Positions 10,201 to 22,400 of a stretch of 64,000 nucleotides of DNA are shown in pieces. Source of the stretch: Rhizophagus clarus (Eukaryota > Glomeromycota > Glomeromycetes > Glomerales > Glomeraceae); assembly GCA_015698045.1 (NCBI GenBank), contig BLAL01000334.1:62001-126000 (forward strand). Reading direction: 5' to 3'. Positions within the stretch are counted from its first letter, which is position 1. Each line of letters begins with the position of its first letter. The notes beneath the pieces are model-generated. The model saw only the letters and a program-made list of their open reading frames with translations, did no database searches and had not been told where the DNA came from. The translations under genes were made by a program, and so were the position numbers.

Positions 10201-12311
10201 CGGCTGGGAGTGCAGTTGGGAAATAGGGAGGATTCAGTCATATCTGCCGGGATATCAGTAATGACTGCTTGGAATTTTTCTCTTTGTTTTCATTCTGAAA
10301 GATTCCACGATGCTGGAAACCATCTAACTGGGATACCTCCTAGTCCGACAGACCATTCGCCTCCATTATATGCTTTAAGGCACGTGTGATTAGGTATCAA
10401 TCTAACCCTTGCTGAAAGATATTTCTTGTGCACCCTAGTGCTGATTGATACAATCTTTCCCCAGAAACTTAAATTTCCAAGGAGAGTATAACTATCCCAT
10501 TTGGCCGGTATATCATATACAATTAAGTCCAAAAGCTGTGCCTGTTCTTCTTGCTGAGGACAGTAACCAGTGAGGATAAGGTTTGAATTTTTGAAATTGT
10601 CTGCTAAATGTTCTTGCTTTCTCTTTTTATCCTGAGTATTCTGTGGCTGCTCCAAAGGTTTTTTGCTATCACTACTTTTCGAAGGAGTCACTGGCTGAGG
10701 AAGAACATTGCTAAAAGTAATCACCTTTGAACTAGAGGGTGTGTGCTCAGGTGACTGGTTGCTAGGAACAATAAAGGGATTGTTGTCCGGTTGTTGTTGT
10801 TGTTTTTGGAGTTTCTTTAACTTCTTCCTAGCAGACTTTTTCTGAGACCTAGATAAAGGCGTAGCAGGCGGTGTGATTGGGTTGGGACGATGAGGGGTAC
10901 TAGGTACCAGATCAACTGTGTCCCCAATTGTGTCATCAAGATTCATAGAATCCGATTGGTGTTGTATCGGTTGAGAAATTTCTATATCGAGAGTAGTAAG
11001 TTGTTGTTGCACAGGGGGCTGAGTTTCCAAATTGGCTGTGCAGATCTCCCAGTCATGATATTTGCAATCTTTGACAAAATGACCAAGGAGAGTCGCGATA
11101 AAAGAAGCTAATAGGGGAGACCTTAGACGATATCGTAAATTTTCTGGTATCTCCACTAGTTGCATAACGTCTTGGTTTCGGGCAAGAAAGTTCCTCATGA
11201 GTTGTTCATCCAGTTCTAACTCACTAAAAATATTCTTGTGCTGCAGTATTATGCCTACTGATTCTATACGTATTGACTTGAAAGCTTCATCTTTATGATG
11301 TCTGAAAAACCACTCTGGTTCACTGTAAAGCGTTTCTTGGGTCGAGGAGTCCATATTTGTAATTTATTTGCAGTGTTTCTTAACAAAAAAAAAAACGTCC
11401 TATAGACAAAATAAAAAATTTTTTCTTCCGTGAAAATTTGGTTCACAGATCTACAGAAAAGAGTTTTTCTATACTATAAAATAATATAAATAAATTAAAA
11501 TAAATATTATTTAGATTATTGAATTAACTAATATTTACTATTTACCTCATAATTTTCATAAGATAGCGCAAAATTTTGTGTTATGTCAGGAACAGTTAAG
11601 ATATTTTTGATGCACTGTATTAAGTTTTGATAATAAAGAAAATAATCTTTATCCTCATGTTTTGTTATAAGAACTTTACTAAATTCTAAATTAGAAAACT
11701 TCATATTATTCATAAATGCTCGTTCCTGTTCGATATTTTTTGGTAATGGTGATTCTATAAGATTTGAATGTTTATTAAAAAAACGTATTATTTCATTACC
11801 ACCTTTATTGTTTATTTTATATTTCGTTACTAATAACATTAGATCTTTATAAGCATTATTAGGAAATTCTGTGCAAGTTTTGGTATTAAGATTTTTGGGT
11901 TCTTCAAAAATTTCAGGCTCTTCAGATGAATCTAATATATTTTCAAAGTTACTATCTTCAAGGCTCATCTCTGATATTGCACTTCCAATACTGTTAAATG
12001 ACATATTTTGTACATCATTATCATCATCCACCTAAAATTATAAACCAAATGAATTAGTATAATTTGAGCTTTTTCTTGAGAGCTTTAAAAAGAATAATCT
12101 GGAATAACATAATTACCTCAACTTTATCATTTTCATATTCACTACTTAGATTACTTCTTGTATCCATTTCACTGCTATATTTTTCACTATCATTATTATC
12201 ATCATCTTCTTCTACTTCTACTTTTACATTTTTTAAGCATTTTTGGGCGTGTTAAGTATATGCAAAGCGTTGACTGAATATTCGCATACAAAGGGGGCAT
12301 TTGAAACTCAT
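7290..12311 (-). CDS. Plavaka-like transposase, 7 exons, interrupted by a retroposon
   Basis: Exons on the minus strand: 12311-12117, 12031-11546, 9440-8833, 8760-8352, 8282-8046, 7976-7578 and 7514-7290. All junctions are GT-AG and all phases agree, giving about 852 codons. The N-terminus is a C2H2-like finger (FKCPLCMRIFSQRFAY, H, C) followed by an acidic linker. Exon 3 has HPIYITLGNIPIWRRNKQ and LGYLPIL, and exon 4 has VPDRMHHLDLGLF, both typical of Plavaka-type (CACTA-related) transposases. Exon 5 is RWARMFVKAF...YESLHKYFVK. The predicted product cuts and joins the element ends in the nucleus. One in-frame TAA lies in the finger, between AYT and HAQKC, so this copy is probably dead or starts downstream. 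Intron 2 carries the 2.0-kb retroposon. The gene diverges from the partner gene starting at 13459. Confidence 0.8.
9450..11469 (-). mobile_element. Poly(A) retroposon carrying a LINE ORF1-like gene
   Basis: A 13-bp perfect target duplication (tatactataaaat) flanks it at 9437-9449 and 11470-11482. On the minus strand it ends in 24 A residues (9450-9473), preceded about 35 bp upstream by AATAAA. The body is one mRNA-like unit with a 5' leader, one ORF and a 3' UTR (9474-9770), with no reverse transcriptase inside. This is the signature of LINE-machinery retroposition. It landed on the acceptor of Plavaka intron 2, and the duplication copied the acceptor attttatag to both sides. Confidence 0.85.
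9771..11354 (-). pseudogene. LINE ORF1-like protein, two in-frame stops
   Basis: A single frame of 528 codons starts MDSSTQETLYSEPEW and carries two in-frame stops, after NLSE near 10290 and after IIKES near 10150. The order is an N-terminal helical region; a Pro/Gln/Ser/Lys-rich linker with KKSARKKLKKLQKQQQQ; an RNA-recognition-like segment (LIVYDIPAKWDSYTLLGNLS and WGKIVSISTRVHKKYLSARV); and a basic, Asn/Ser-rich C-terminal tail. I read it as the nucleic-acid-binding ORF1 of a LINE by layout, not by a clear motif. A host RNA-binding protein that was retroposed is the alternative. Confidence 0.6.
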
Positions 12312-13458
12312 GTTGCTAAATTAACGCATCAAATTTGATGAAAAGTATCAATTCACTATTCAATTTATATGAGATTTTGTGTGCTAATAAATTATATTTC
12401 ATTGTAAAAATTTATGAATTAATTGAATGGATTACAATTGATTGAGTTATTTGAATAGATACGACTACGCAAATTTACGCATTAATGAATGGAACTGGCT
12501 GTAAGAATCTGGTGGCTAATATCACAGAATCATTCGCAAATTTACGCATTATAGCAAAATTTAAAATATGCGAAACACTCAGCAATTTTGCTGCCAGGAA
12601 CTTGCTGAGTTCGTGGACTGGCAAATCTAAAAATAAATGTAACAAGTCTATGATGTAACATATAAATATTGTTTATTATTTTGTTTACTATTTCAACTTG
12701 CCGGCAACCTGTCAACCCGCGAACCTGACAGCAAAAGTGCTGAATGTTTCACATATTTTGAATTTGCTGTAACGGGCTGTAAGAATCCGGATGGCTAATA
12801 CGGCTTATTCAATTGACTAATCATCTGATAATCAGCCGCAAATTTATTGGCTTAACACATTTTACAATAATGGATGGATGATCAGCCACAAATTTATGCG
12901 ATAATCAGTTATAAGCGTTCAAGATCACTATCAATCTGATCAGCCAAATGAGTTCACTGGCTGCAACTTTTTTTTGCCATGCATACAAAGCTCCAACATG
13001 TGTAACATCTTATTTTTTTATAAATGGGTGTTGATTAATACTTCGATTGTACTATATGCTTTTACGAGAGTTTTTTTAAAAATTCTCTCATGAAAGTGTT
13101 ACAATTTTTTTTTCGTAATATCACGATGCAAAATTTTTGCATTAGTTCATTCATTTTTCGTAATATTTCACATTAGTTTATCCATTTTTCGCAATATTTC
13201 GCAAGTTTTTTTTCTTTTTTAGTATAGAATGGCAGAAATGACGTTATGACAGCTTGCCTCCTTTTTCTAAACATCTGGTTCATGTATTTCCCCTTTTTTG
13301 TATTTTTAGTTCCTCATTTTCAAATTTCTGGTTCATGTCTTTCCCCTTTTTCTCATATTTTTCTCCTTTCGTATTTTTAGTTCCTCTTCAAATTTCTAGT
13401 AATATCTTTTTCTCCTTTTCGAGTTTAGTTCATATCTCCTCCCTCACATATTATCCCG
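12312..13458. promoter_or_regulatory. Divergent intergenic region of the Plavaka-like element
   Basis: Lies between the start of the transposase gene (minus) and the partner gene (plus). It holds repeated words such as gcaaatttacgcatt and ggctgtaagaatc, a foldback pair (see 12556-12782), a short hairpin (gagagttttttt/aaaaattctctc near 13063) and, at 13250-13440, a pyrimidine-rich stretch in which ctggttcatgt and tttttagttcctc each occur twice. I see no ORF. It probably contains both promoters and may bind the transposase; this is inference. Confidence 0.45.
12556..12782. repeat. Foldback pair with ~45-bp arms
   Basis: Bases 12556-12602 (atgcgaaacactcagcaatt... side) match, in reverse complement, bases 12722-12780 (agcaaaagtgctgaatgttt... 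side) with a few mismatches, around a ~120-bp loop. It could be a small MITE; no clean target duplication is visible. Confidence 0.45.
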
Positions 13459-16400
13459 ATGGCTACAAAACGTCACTGGTCAAAATCAATACTATCGGGT
13501 ACATATCGGGCGTCTATATATCAGTAACTAATCAGATACATATCGGGTTTTTATACATATCGGACACCCGATTTGTCACATCTCAAAATATGTCTAAAAT
13601 TATAATTATCAAAGACCCCGATATTTAAACTTTTAGTCCCCGATATGTTGGCTAATATATATCGGTTACCCGATATTTGTACGATTTTTTAAATGATAAT
13701 AATCGGATCACATGTTTGTTATTAGTCATTACGTATTTTCAAATTATAAATTAATCCTCTAATATATCTGATATGTAACAAATAAAATAGAAATACATTG
13801 TCTCGCATGCAGAACGGATTAGATTAAATTTGTTTCAATTAAAGTTTTTTTAAAAATAAACGTAAACACAAATCAATTTTGAACCTAGCTTATTAAATTT
13901 TTGATTAACTTTTAATTAAACTGCATACGGATGATTGATTCAATTTATTATATAATCAAATAACATAAATCTATTTAAGACTAGATTTAATGAGTAAAAA
14001 GAAAATTATTGAATTATTTTGATTTATGCTTTTTGGTTCTCTTTTATTTTGTTTTTTTTTAGTTTTTCTCTTCTTTTCTTCTATTTGAATTAGAAAAAAA
14101 AATTATTGAATTATTTTGATTTATGTTTTTTGGTTCTCTTTTGTTTTGAGTTTTTTTTAGTTTTTCTCTTCTTTCTACTATTTGAATTAGTTCTATTTGG
14201 GATTTCTTCTTTGTCTTTATCGTGGTTATCATCGGTATCATAATCGTATATCGGAATATCAACACTTGAACGGTTAAACTGTTTGAGCGACTCTTGATTT
14301 AAACACCAGTTTGGTGCACCCATAGGTGGTACGCTAGATGCAGATATGTTGTCAGCTTTTTTAGGGTTTAAAGTTGGTGGTTTTTTCCTTAATAATTCGA
14401 CCGTCGGATCAATTCGGTCGTGTAATAATCGTAAAAGCTTAAATAAATAAATTACTATTAGTGTTTTTGATAAATAAACTAATAAAATAATAAATATACA
14501 TACTGCAGAAGAACGCCACCATTTATCATAAATGTATACTGATGTTGACTTTTCTTTAACGGCTTCCTCAATAACTTCACCATCTTCAACTACTGCAGGT
14601 CGGATAACAGTCCAATCTTCCTCAGGATCTGTTTCTTCCCACTCTTCCGAGTGGTAACCCGAATCTTTAAGAATTTTTACAAGGTCTCCTTCTGGATACC
14701 TGACAATATACTTATCTTTACCTTCTATCAAATAGTTTGTTGCTTTTGTTCTTCTTTTTTTTTTCTAGTAATGTAATTGATAGTTAACTACTAACTTTTC
14801 ATTTCACATTAATTGAATATTTACTTACGTCTTGCATCCTCGAATTCTTTTTTGCCCTTCTCTTATCTTGTTTTATTCTTTCTTCTCCTTGATTTTTAAT
14901 GTTATTCACACGATGCCGAGAACGCCATCGTCCGTACAAAATTTTTAGTAACTTGCCGTTTGTAATATTATATTTTTTATTCATGAGCTTGTACAAAGGC
15001 GGCAATAGTTTTGTTACTATGTTTTCCTTTTGCTCTACCCAAGTCCGTTCCTCATCTATTTTATAAGTATCTCTTAATTCTGAGTCTACCCATATATAGA
15101 CTTCTTTCTATAGAATAATAGATAAACGTAAATAGAATGAAAAAAAAACCATAAATGATAAATAAATAATAAATAATACTTGCTTTAATCGTTTTATAAG
15201 AAGCAGCTGACGATGATGATGAGGAAGAGGAAGAGGAAGCGGAAGCGGAAGAGGAAAAGGAAGAGGAAGAGCTTACAGATTCCTGATCACTGTCCCTGTC
15301 CATCATTACTTATATTTCAGTTGAGTGCAAAACTTTGAATGAGAAGAAGAGTTTTCAGAACGCGAAAAGGTTGCATATTTATATAGATTTCAGGTGCAAC
15401 TACGCGAACCTGATCCTGGAAAATTCTGAGGATTCCCTTACGCGAATCTGATTCCGAAGGTTTCCTCACGCGAATCTGATCAAACGCGAACCTGATCCTG
15501 ATTACGCAATCCGATTTAAAAGAATTCAACGCGAATCTGATCCTGAAAGAATTATACTTCATTTGAATAGCTGTCTAAATATTCTAAACTTTTTCATATA
15601 TTTTAGTAAATATATTTTAGCAAAATGAGTAATAAAACTTCAGTAGCCGATTTAATAAAACATAATAAAAATTGTAAAAATGAAACCTCTGTTGCTGATT
15701 TATTAAAGCCCAAAAAGAAGTATTTGTATGCATGTAATTGTATTCTTTGTAATGGTGAAGAAGTTGACCCTCGTACTCTAAAGAAACATGCAAAAGACAA
15801 ACGCCTATGGAAGTTAAACCATAATAGAAAAGATCAAGAAAATGCCATTATGACAAGTGAACAAAATCTCACCAGAACAAATTCAAAAAAGCAGAAAATA
15901 GATGACCCTGATTCTTTCCAATTAAATAATTCAGATAATGAAGAAGGTATACCGCCTGATTCTTTTCCTGATTCATTCCCTGATTCTTTTCAATTAAATG
16001 AAGAAGAAAATATAAACACATTTTCATCAAACTTTCGTGTTCCTGCATCTAAACTTGATAAAAATGATGATGATAATTATGAAAATGAAGAAGAGACGGA
16101 TGATAATACAGATCAGGAAGAAGAAAATGAAGGTGAAAATATTTTCACATCTCCCAAATTTGATAGCGATGAAGTGTTTGTGATGGAAAACTTAAATGAT
16201 TCGTTGGAAACTGAAATAATTCTATGGCTATTTAAATTCCAACAAAGATTTCGCCTTACTGACACGGCAATTGAAGCGTTAATAAAATTCTTACATATTG
16301 TACTTACTCGTTTAAATAATTCACAATTCAAAAAATTTCCTAACTCCTTATTTAAGGCAAAAGGATATTTGAATATTTTGCAACTAAAAATGCAGTTAGC

Positions 16401-19400
16401 TGTATGCAATAATTGTCATAAAATGCATAATGTTGAAGATATTGTCACATATAAGAAAGAAGGAAAAATCACCATTAAGAATTGCCTACATGAAGAATTT
16501 CCAGATAATCCAACACCAAGTCGTCGTAACCAATGCAACAATCCGCTTACTGTTCTTAAAAAACGTAAAGAAGAAACAATTGCTGTGCCACGTAGTCTTT
16601 ATCCTAAACCAAGCATTTGTCAGCAATTGAGTATGTTATATCAACGACCTGGTTTTGAAAATATGTTGAAACCATCAGGATTTCAAAGAAAAGGAGATAT
16701 CTATTCAGATATTTATGATGGAAAAGTATGGAAAACATTTCCATTTGATGGCAGTACCTTTTTTACGCCAGAAACTGCCACAAACCATCTAGGTCTTCTC
16801 TTTAATCTTGACTGGTTCCAGCCATTTACCTACACACAACATAGTACTGGTGCAATATATGCATCTATATGCAACCTTCCAAGATCAGAAAGAAATAAAC
16901 CTGAAAACATTATATATTTGGGTTTTTTACCAGGACCAAAAGAGGTAGGATTAGAACGTATCAATCATTATTTGGCCCCTATTGTAGACGAATTTTTAAA
17001 ACTTTGGAAGGGTTGGAAAGTACCAAAGACATACCAGTGTCCTGGTGGTTTAAATATAAAGGTTGCATTGATTGTTGGATCATCTGATATACCAGCTACA
17101 CGAAAGTTGTTTGGTCATAGATCTGCAGTAATGAAATGCCATAGATGTGAGAAACGTAGTATTTATAGTGGAGAATATAATAAAACTCACTATGGAGGGG
17201 ATCACAACTATGAGATAAGTACCGCAGAATCACATAAGAAATATGCTCATGAATGGTTGCAATGTAATTCGAAAAATTCTAGAGATAATCATTTCAAAAA
17301 GCATGGTGTGCGCTGGTCTGAATTGCTTCGTCTTCCGTATATGGATCCTATACGTTTTGCTGCAGTGGATCCAATGCATTGCCTTTTCCTTGGTGTAGCA
17401 AAATGGATAATCAAATCAATTTTTGTGAATCAGGGAAAATTAAGTATGGAACAACTTCGGGTAGCACAACAAAGAATGGATCACGTTGAATTACCTTCTG
17501 ACATCGGTCGCATTCCTCCAAAAATTGCTATTGGAAACGATGGCTTTTCTAATTTGACTGCTGATCAATGGAATACTTTCATCATGATCTATTCGACTAA
17601 TATTCTATGGGATATGCTAGACAATAGCGATAGAAAGATTTTAGGCCATTTTGTTCGGGCATGTAATCTTTTGGTAGCAAGATTCATTACCAAAGATGAT
17701 TTAAAAGAAGCACAAGAAAGGTTAAAAGAGATGGCTCACCTCATAGAAAACACATATGGGCCAGAATTCATAACAAGTAACATACATTTGGCGCTTCACA
17801 TTCCTGATTGTTGTCGTGATTATGGTCCTATATATAGTTATTGGCTTTTTCCATTTGAGAGACTTAATGGATATATAGGTAAAGTCCTGACTTTACATCG
17901 ATATCTCTTAAATTTTTTAATAAATGTATATTTCTTATTATTTAGGATCGTATCCTAACAGTAATCGACAAATAGAGCCTGAACTTATGAAAATCGTCCT
18001 CAAGAATACTCTTGTAGATTATCACTTAACGTGCAAATGGACATCTGGTCTTCTTGATAAATCTCTTTGCCTTCTTATGGCAAGAAAGACTGTAGGTAGT
18101 TTGGCCCTCACAGAAGAAAGGGAAGAATTGCAGCATTTTCTATCTATGAGACACAATATATCTACGTTTTCCAAGATATATGGTACTGAGACATTACCAG
18201 GTCAAATGCTTAAGCCTTCATATTTCAAAGTTATTATGCCTTTAAAATTGCGCAATTTTCTATGTGAATGGTATTCTATATTATATGAAAAAGAACAAGG
18301 AGAAATATTAGGATTTATGGACCTGGTAGTTAATCAGCACGCAAGATTGCAAATTGGCGCTGAAATATTTGGGTCTATGATATCAAGTCTACAAGAAAGA
18401 AATGCGACCATATTTGCAAAATGGAAAGCAGCTAATGATGAATCAATTGATGCATACCCGGGTGAAGTACAATATTACTTTGAGCATACGCTTAGATTTC
18501 CTGAAGGACCCAAAACACATCTTCTAGCATACGTGAAATGGTATAAATGTGCACCTTCCTCTGATATTCGATTTAAACATAACTTTATGAGACCAGACAT
18601 ATCAAATACGGAATTGTGGAGAACTGAATACTATGAGGAAGGCTGTGATTCATTGCTACCGGTTCATAGAATATTATGTAGAGCTACAAAATTTAAATAT
18701 GTTACAATTGGAAAACAAAATTACCTATCAATAATACCTTTAAATAGAAAATTTAATTTATAAATAAAATGCAGCCATGCAAATTACGTAACAGTGTAAA
18801 AAATTTCAAACTTGTTTTTAATAAAATGTGATTAGGACGATAAAATGTGGTGAAACATAGTACAATTTGATCATTTGATAGGAAAATTGTGACAAAATCT
18901 AATGGCGAAAACTGAAACCTTTTTATATAATGGATGACGATTCTGAAAATGACGATTACGAAAAATAATATTAATAATGATGAAAGTGAGGGAGAGAGAG
19001 GAAATTTCGACTAAGATGTAGAGGACTTGTTGAACGAATTCAATGTATATGAAAACGAATAAATTTTATTTATTTAAAGTTGTCGTAACTCAGAATAATT
19101 GATATTGTAATATTGTATTATTTGTAATAAGTTTTCACATTAAAATCTTCGAATATAAGCCTTCAACTGACCCACCTGCGACACACCCACGATATAACTC
19201 ATTTTTTTATTAATAGTTTACCGTGATACAACCGCGACAAGCCCGCGACATGTCTAGTTATTTCATTATATTAAATCGTGTTACAATTAATAGGGAATTT
19301 TTGATGTAACATTGTCTCCAAAGTATTATGTCATTCCATCCTTTTGTTTATTATAACGAATAAAGTAAGGTTGTAGGCGTAGTAATTTATTTTAAGACTA

Positions 19401-22400
19401 ATGATTCATATGATTAAATCGCAAAATGAATAATGTCTCCAAAGTATTATGTCATTCCATCCTTTTGTTTATTATAACGAATATAGTAAGGTTGTAGGCG
19501 TAGTAATTTATTAGACTTTAATGATTCATATGATTAAATCGCAAAAGAATAGGACAAATTAATGAATACAACGAAGAAATGATATAGACCAGTAATAAAT
19601 TCGATCAAATTCTTATAAAAGGATAACAAATTTTATCAACCTAACAATTGTTTTTTACGAGATTTTTTATCTTTTCTATTCTAAAAGGATAACAAATTTT
19701 ATCAACCTAACAATTGTTTTTTTATGAGTTTTTTATCTTTTCTACAATGTGGTCCAAAGATCAGTTAAATTACTTAATTGAAAAAAGAAAAAGTGAAAAT
19801 GAAAATTATCATCAATTAAATAATAACATGAGATACAATTACTGGAAAACTCTTGCGAGTGAAATAAATATTAAATTTGGAACAGATTATTCAGGAAAAA
19901 AGTGTAAAGAAAAATTCTACGGATTAGTGCGTGCTTATAAGGTATATAAATAAAATATTTCATATCACTAATATAAATACTAAACATGACATGATTTTAT
20001 CAGAAAATGAAAAAATATGTAGATGGCGATCCCAAGGGTAAGAAAACGATGTTAGGAGAAATGTTTTTCGAAGAATTTAAAGAACATTTCTGGGAAAAAC
20101 CAAGTAAATATCACAAATATAAATATTAAATATTTTTATATTTAAATTTTATTAATTAATTGTTCTTTATTATTAGGAACGAATTATGATATAATTCACG
20201 ATATTAACGAAAGGTCGAGAGCGACATCCCAGGCGACAACTCCCTTAAATTATTCTCCTCCCTCATCGCCGCCACCACCACCTCCTCCTTATTCACCACC
20301 TAATATTATCAATCTAACTTCGCCACCACCACCACCATCTCCTTCTTCACCACTACCTCCTTCTTCACCACCACCTCCTTCTTCACCACCACCTCCTTCT
20401 TCACTACCACCTCCTTCTTCACTACCACCTCCTTCTTCACCACCCAACATTATCAACATAGATTGATAACAACAATGTGTGTATATAAATTCAATTATTC
20501 AAAATTTTAATTGATAACAACAATGTGTGTATATAAATTCAATTATTCAAAATTTTATTACAAATTTTTTTTTTTCAAATGTAGATGAATTTCCTCTTTG
20601 TATCCATTTGCTTTCTGATGAACATCAACAGCTTTCTAGCGAGGCATTAGAAGCTGGACGTATTTGTGCTAACAAATATATTTTAAAATTGGCCAGGGCA
20701 AATATTTTTGAGCTAGTATTATAATTAATCAATTATAAAAAAATATATATATAATATGAATATAAATAAACTATTTATTGCTTTATTATATAAGTAAGTT
20801 TTTAAATGGTTTGATATTTTCATTTGATATGATATTTTATAATTCATATAAATAAACTTTTCGATGGCTTTTTGAATGGAAAAAGAAATTTACAGAAATC
20901 GATAATGTTCTTCAAAAGAAATTTTTTATAAATCATTTAAATTACAGTTTGAAATTCAACATTACAATCAACTTGATGTATTTATTCCAGTTTGGAACCG
21001 TCATGTACTGTACTAGTCATGTTATACTAATATCAATTTAGTTTTCAAACACATTGTTGATCACCAATTAAGTTATTTTCCTTAAGATTATCATGAAATA
21101 TCCCGAATTTTTGTCGCGTTTTATCTTAAAAATATAAAATAACTTCTTTTCTCTCTTTTAACAAATATTTTTCTTCAAATATTATTTCTATTTTTTCCAT
21201 AACTCTCTTACTCTTTTTCCGCTCTCTATTGCTTTCATATCCTTCTTGTATATCTTTGTTAAAGTTAAGCACGCGCTCCCTGAGTTTACGCTAATCACTG
21301 CACGTATTATAAAGATTACGGTCTAACTAAAGATAAACTGTCTTAAATATTCCAATAATCTAATATACACGATATACCAGTATTGCTTCATAGTTTTAAT
21401 GATACTGCTTACAAGATAGTTAGGAGTCTGTGGGGTTCAAGGAATAGTTGGCTTGGGGTCACATGGAATGCGAACCAGATGTCACCTCCTAACTTTTACG
21501 TCCTTTATTTATTTATATATTTTTTACAGACTTCAATAATCATGGCTTGTAGACGTTCCTTTACTTCTCGCCGTAAATCTACCCCCCATTTCAGACAAAA
21601 GTTAAAGAAGCCAACGTTTATTTGGATATTGCTAAAGGTGAGTGTGGTTCATATTTGGTCATAGCTGCTTGAGTTGATTTCTAAAGGGTGACTGCGGACG
21701 CGTTGTAAAGATAAATGTCTTACGCTCAGGATGGTTATTATCATCCAGTCCTGAAAGGATCCTGTGAAACACTTGTACGCAGTTGTTGAATATTGTGACG
21801 TTTATACTTGCTCATCTAGTACTCCTGGATGACCCTTTTATTTTCCTTTTTTTGTTATTATAGGTCGTGTTAAACGTATCACTCAACTGTCTTCGTCCCA
21901 ATAAAAGAGAATGTCGTGAACTGGTTAATCTAAAGCGAGCCTTTCTTTCTTTAAAACGTTCCATTTCTTATGATCCTCGTCATCAACCTCCGCAAACTTC
22001 TTTCAAATTTTGCCAGATTTTATAATTTTAATTTCTTTGTGTTGATATCATTAGGGCTCTATAAGGCAAGTGCGCTATTCAATGCTTCACGCTGAATGGT
22101 TTTAATGTAAGGGGTAGGCCGTCACACCTCGACAGATTGTAAGCAATATACGTATCGCGCGTTAGCAGTCGGGCGATCCCAGCCGCTTTTATGTTATTTC
22201 ACTGTTTCATATTTGAAATACTCGGTATTTCCATTCTTCTGCTAACGCTTGCCAACCCTATTCTTTCCCTTTCTTCTTTTTAGGTTTTCTCTACTATCTT
22301 CTTCTACTGTCCTTCTACTGTCCTTCTTTTCGTAACGTTTTTATATCTCACGTTGTTTTACTCTAAAATAGGGTAAGTAATTAATATCATTTATATCTTA

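Noticed and set aside
12064-12255. 63-codon plus-strand ORF
   Set aside because: Complement of the acidic linker of the Plavaka exon 1.
21383-22200. tRNA- or snoRNA-derived SINE in the GC-balanced stretch
   Set aside because: ggggttcaaggaata resembles a B box only loosely, and no A box, cloverleaf or C/D box pair could be fitted.
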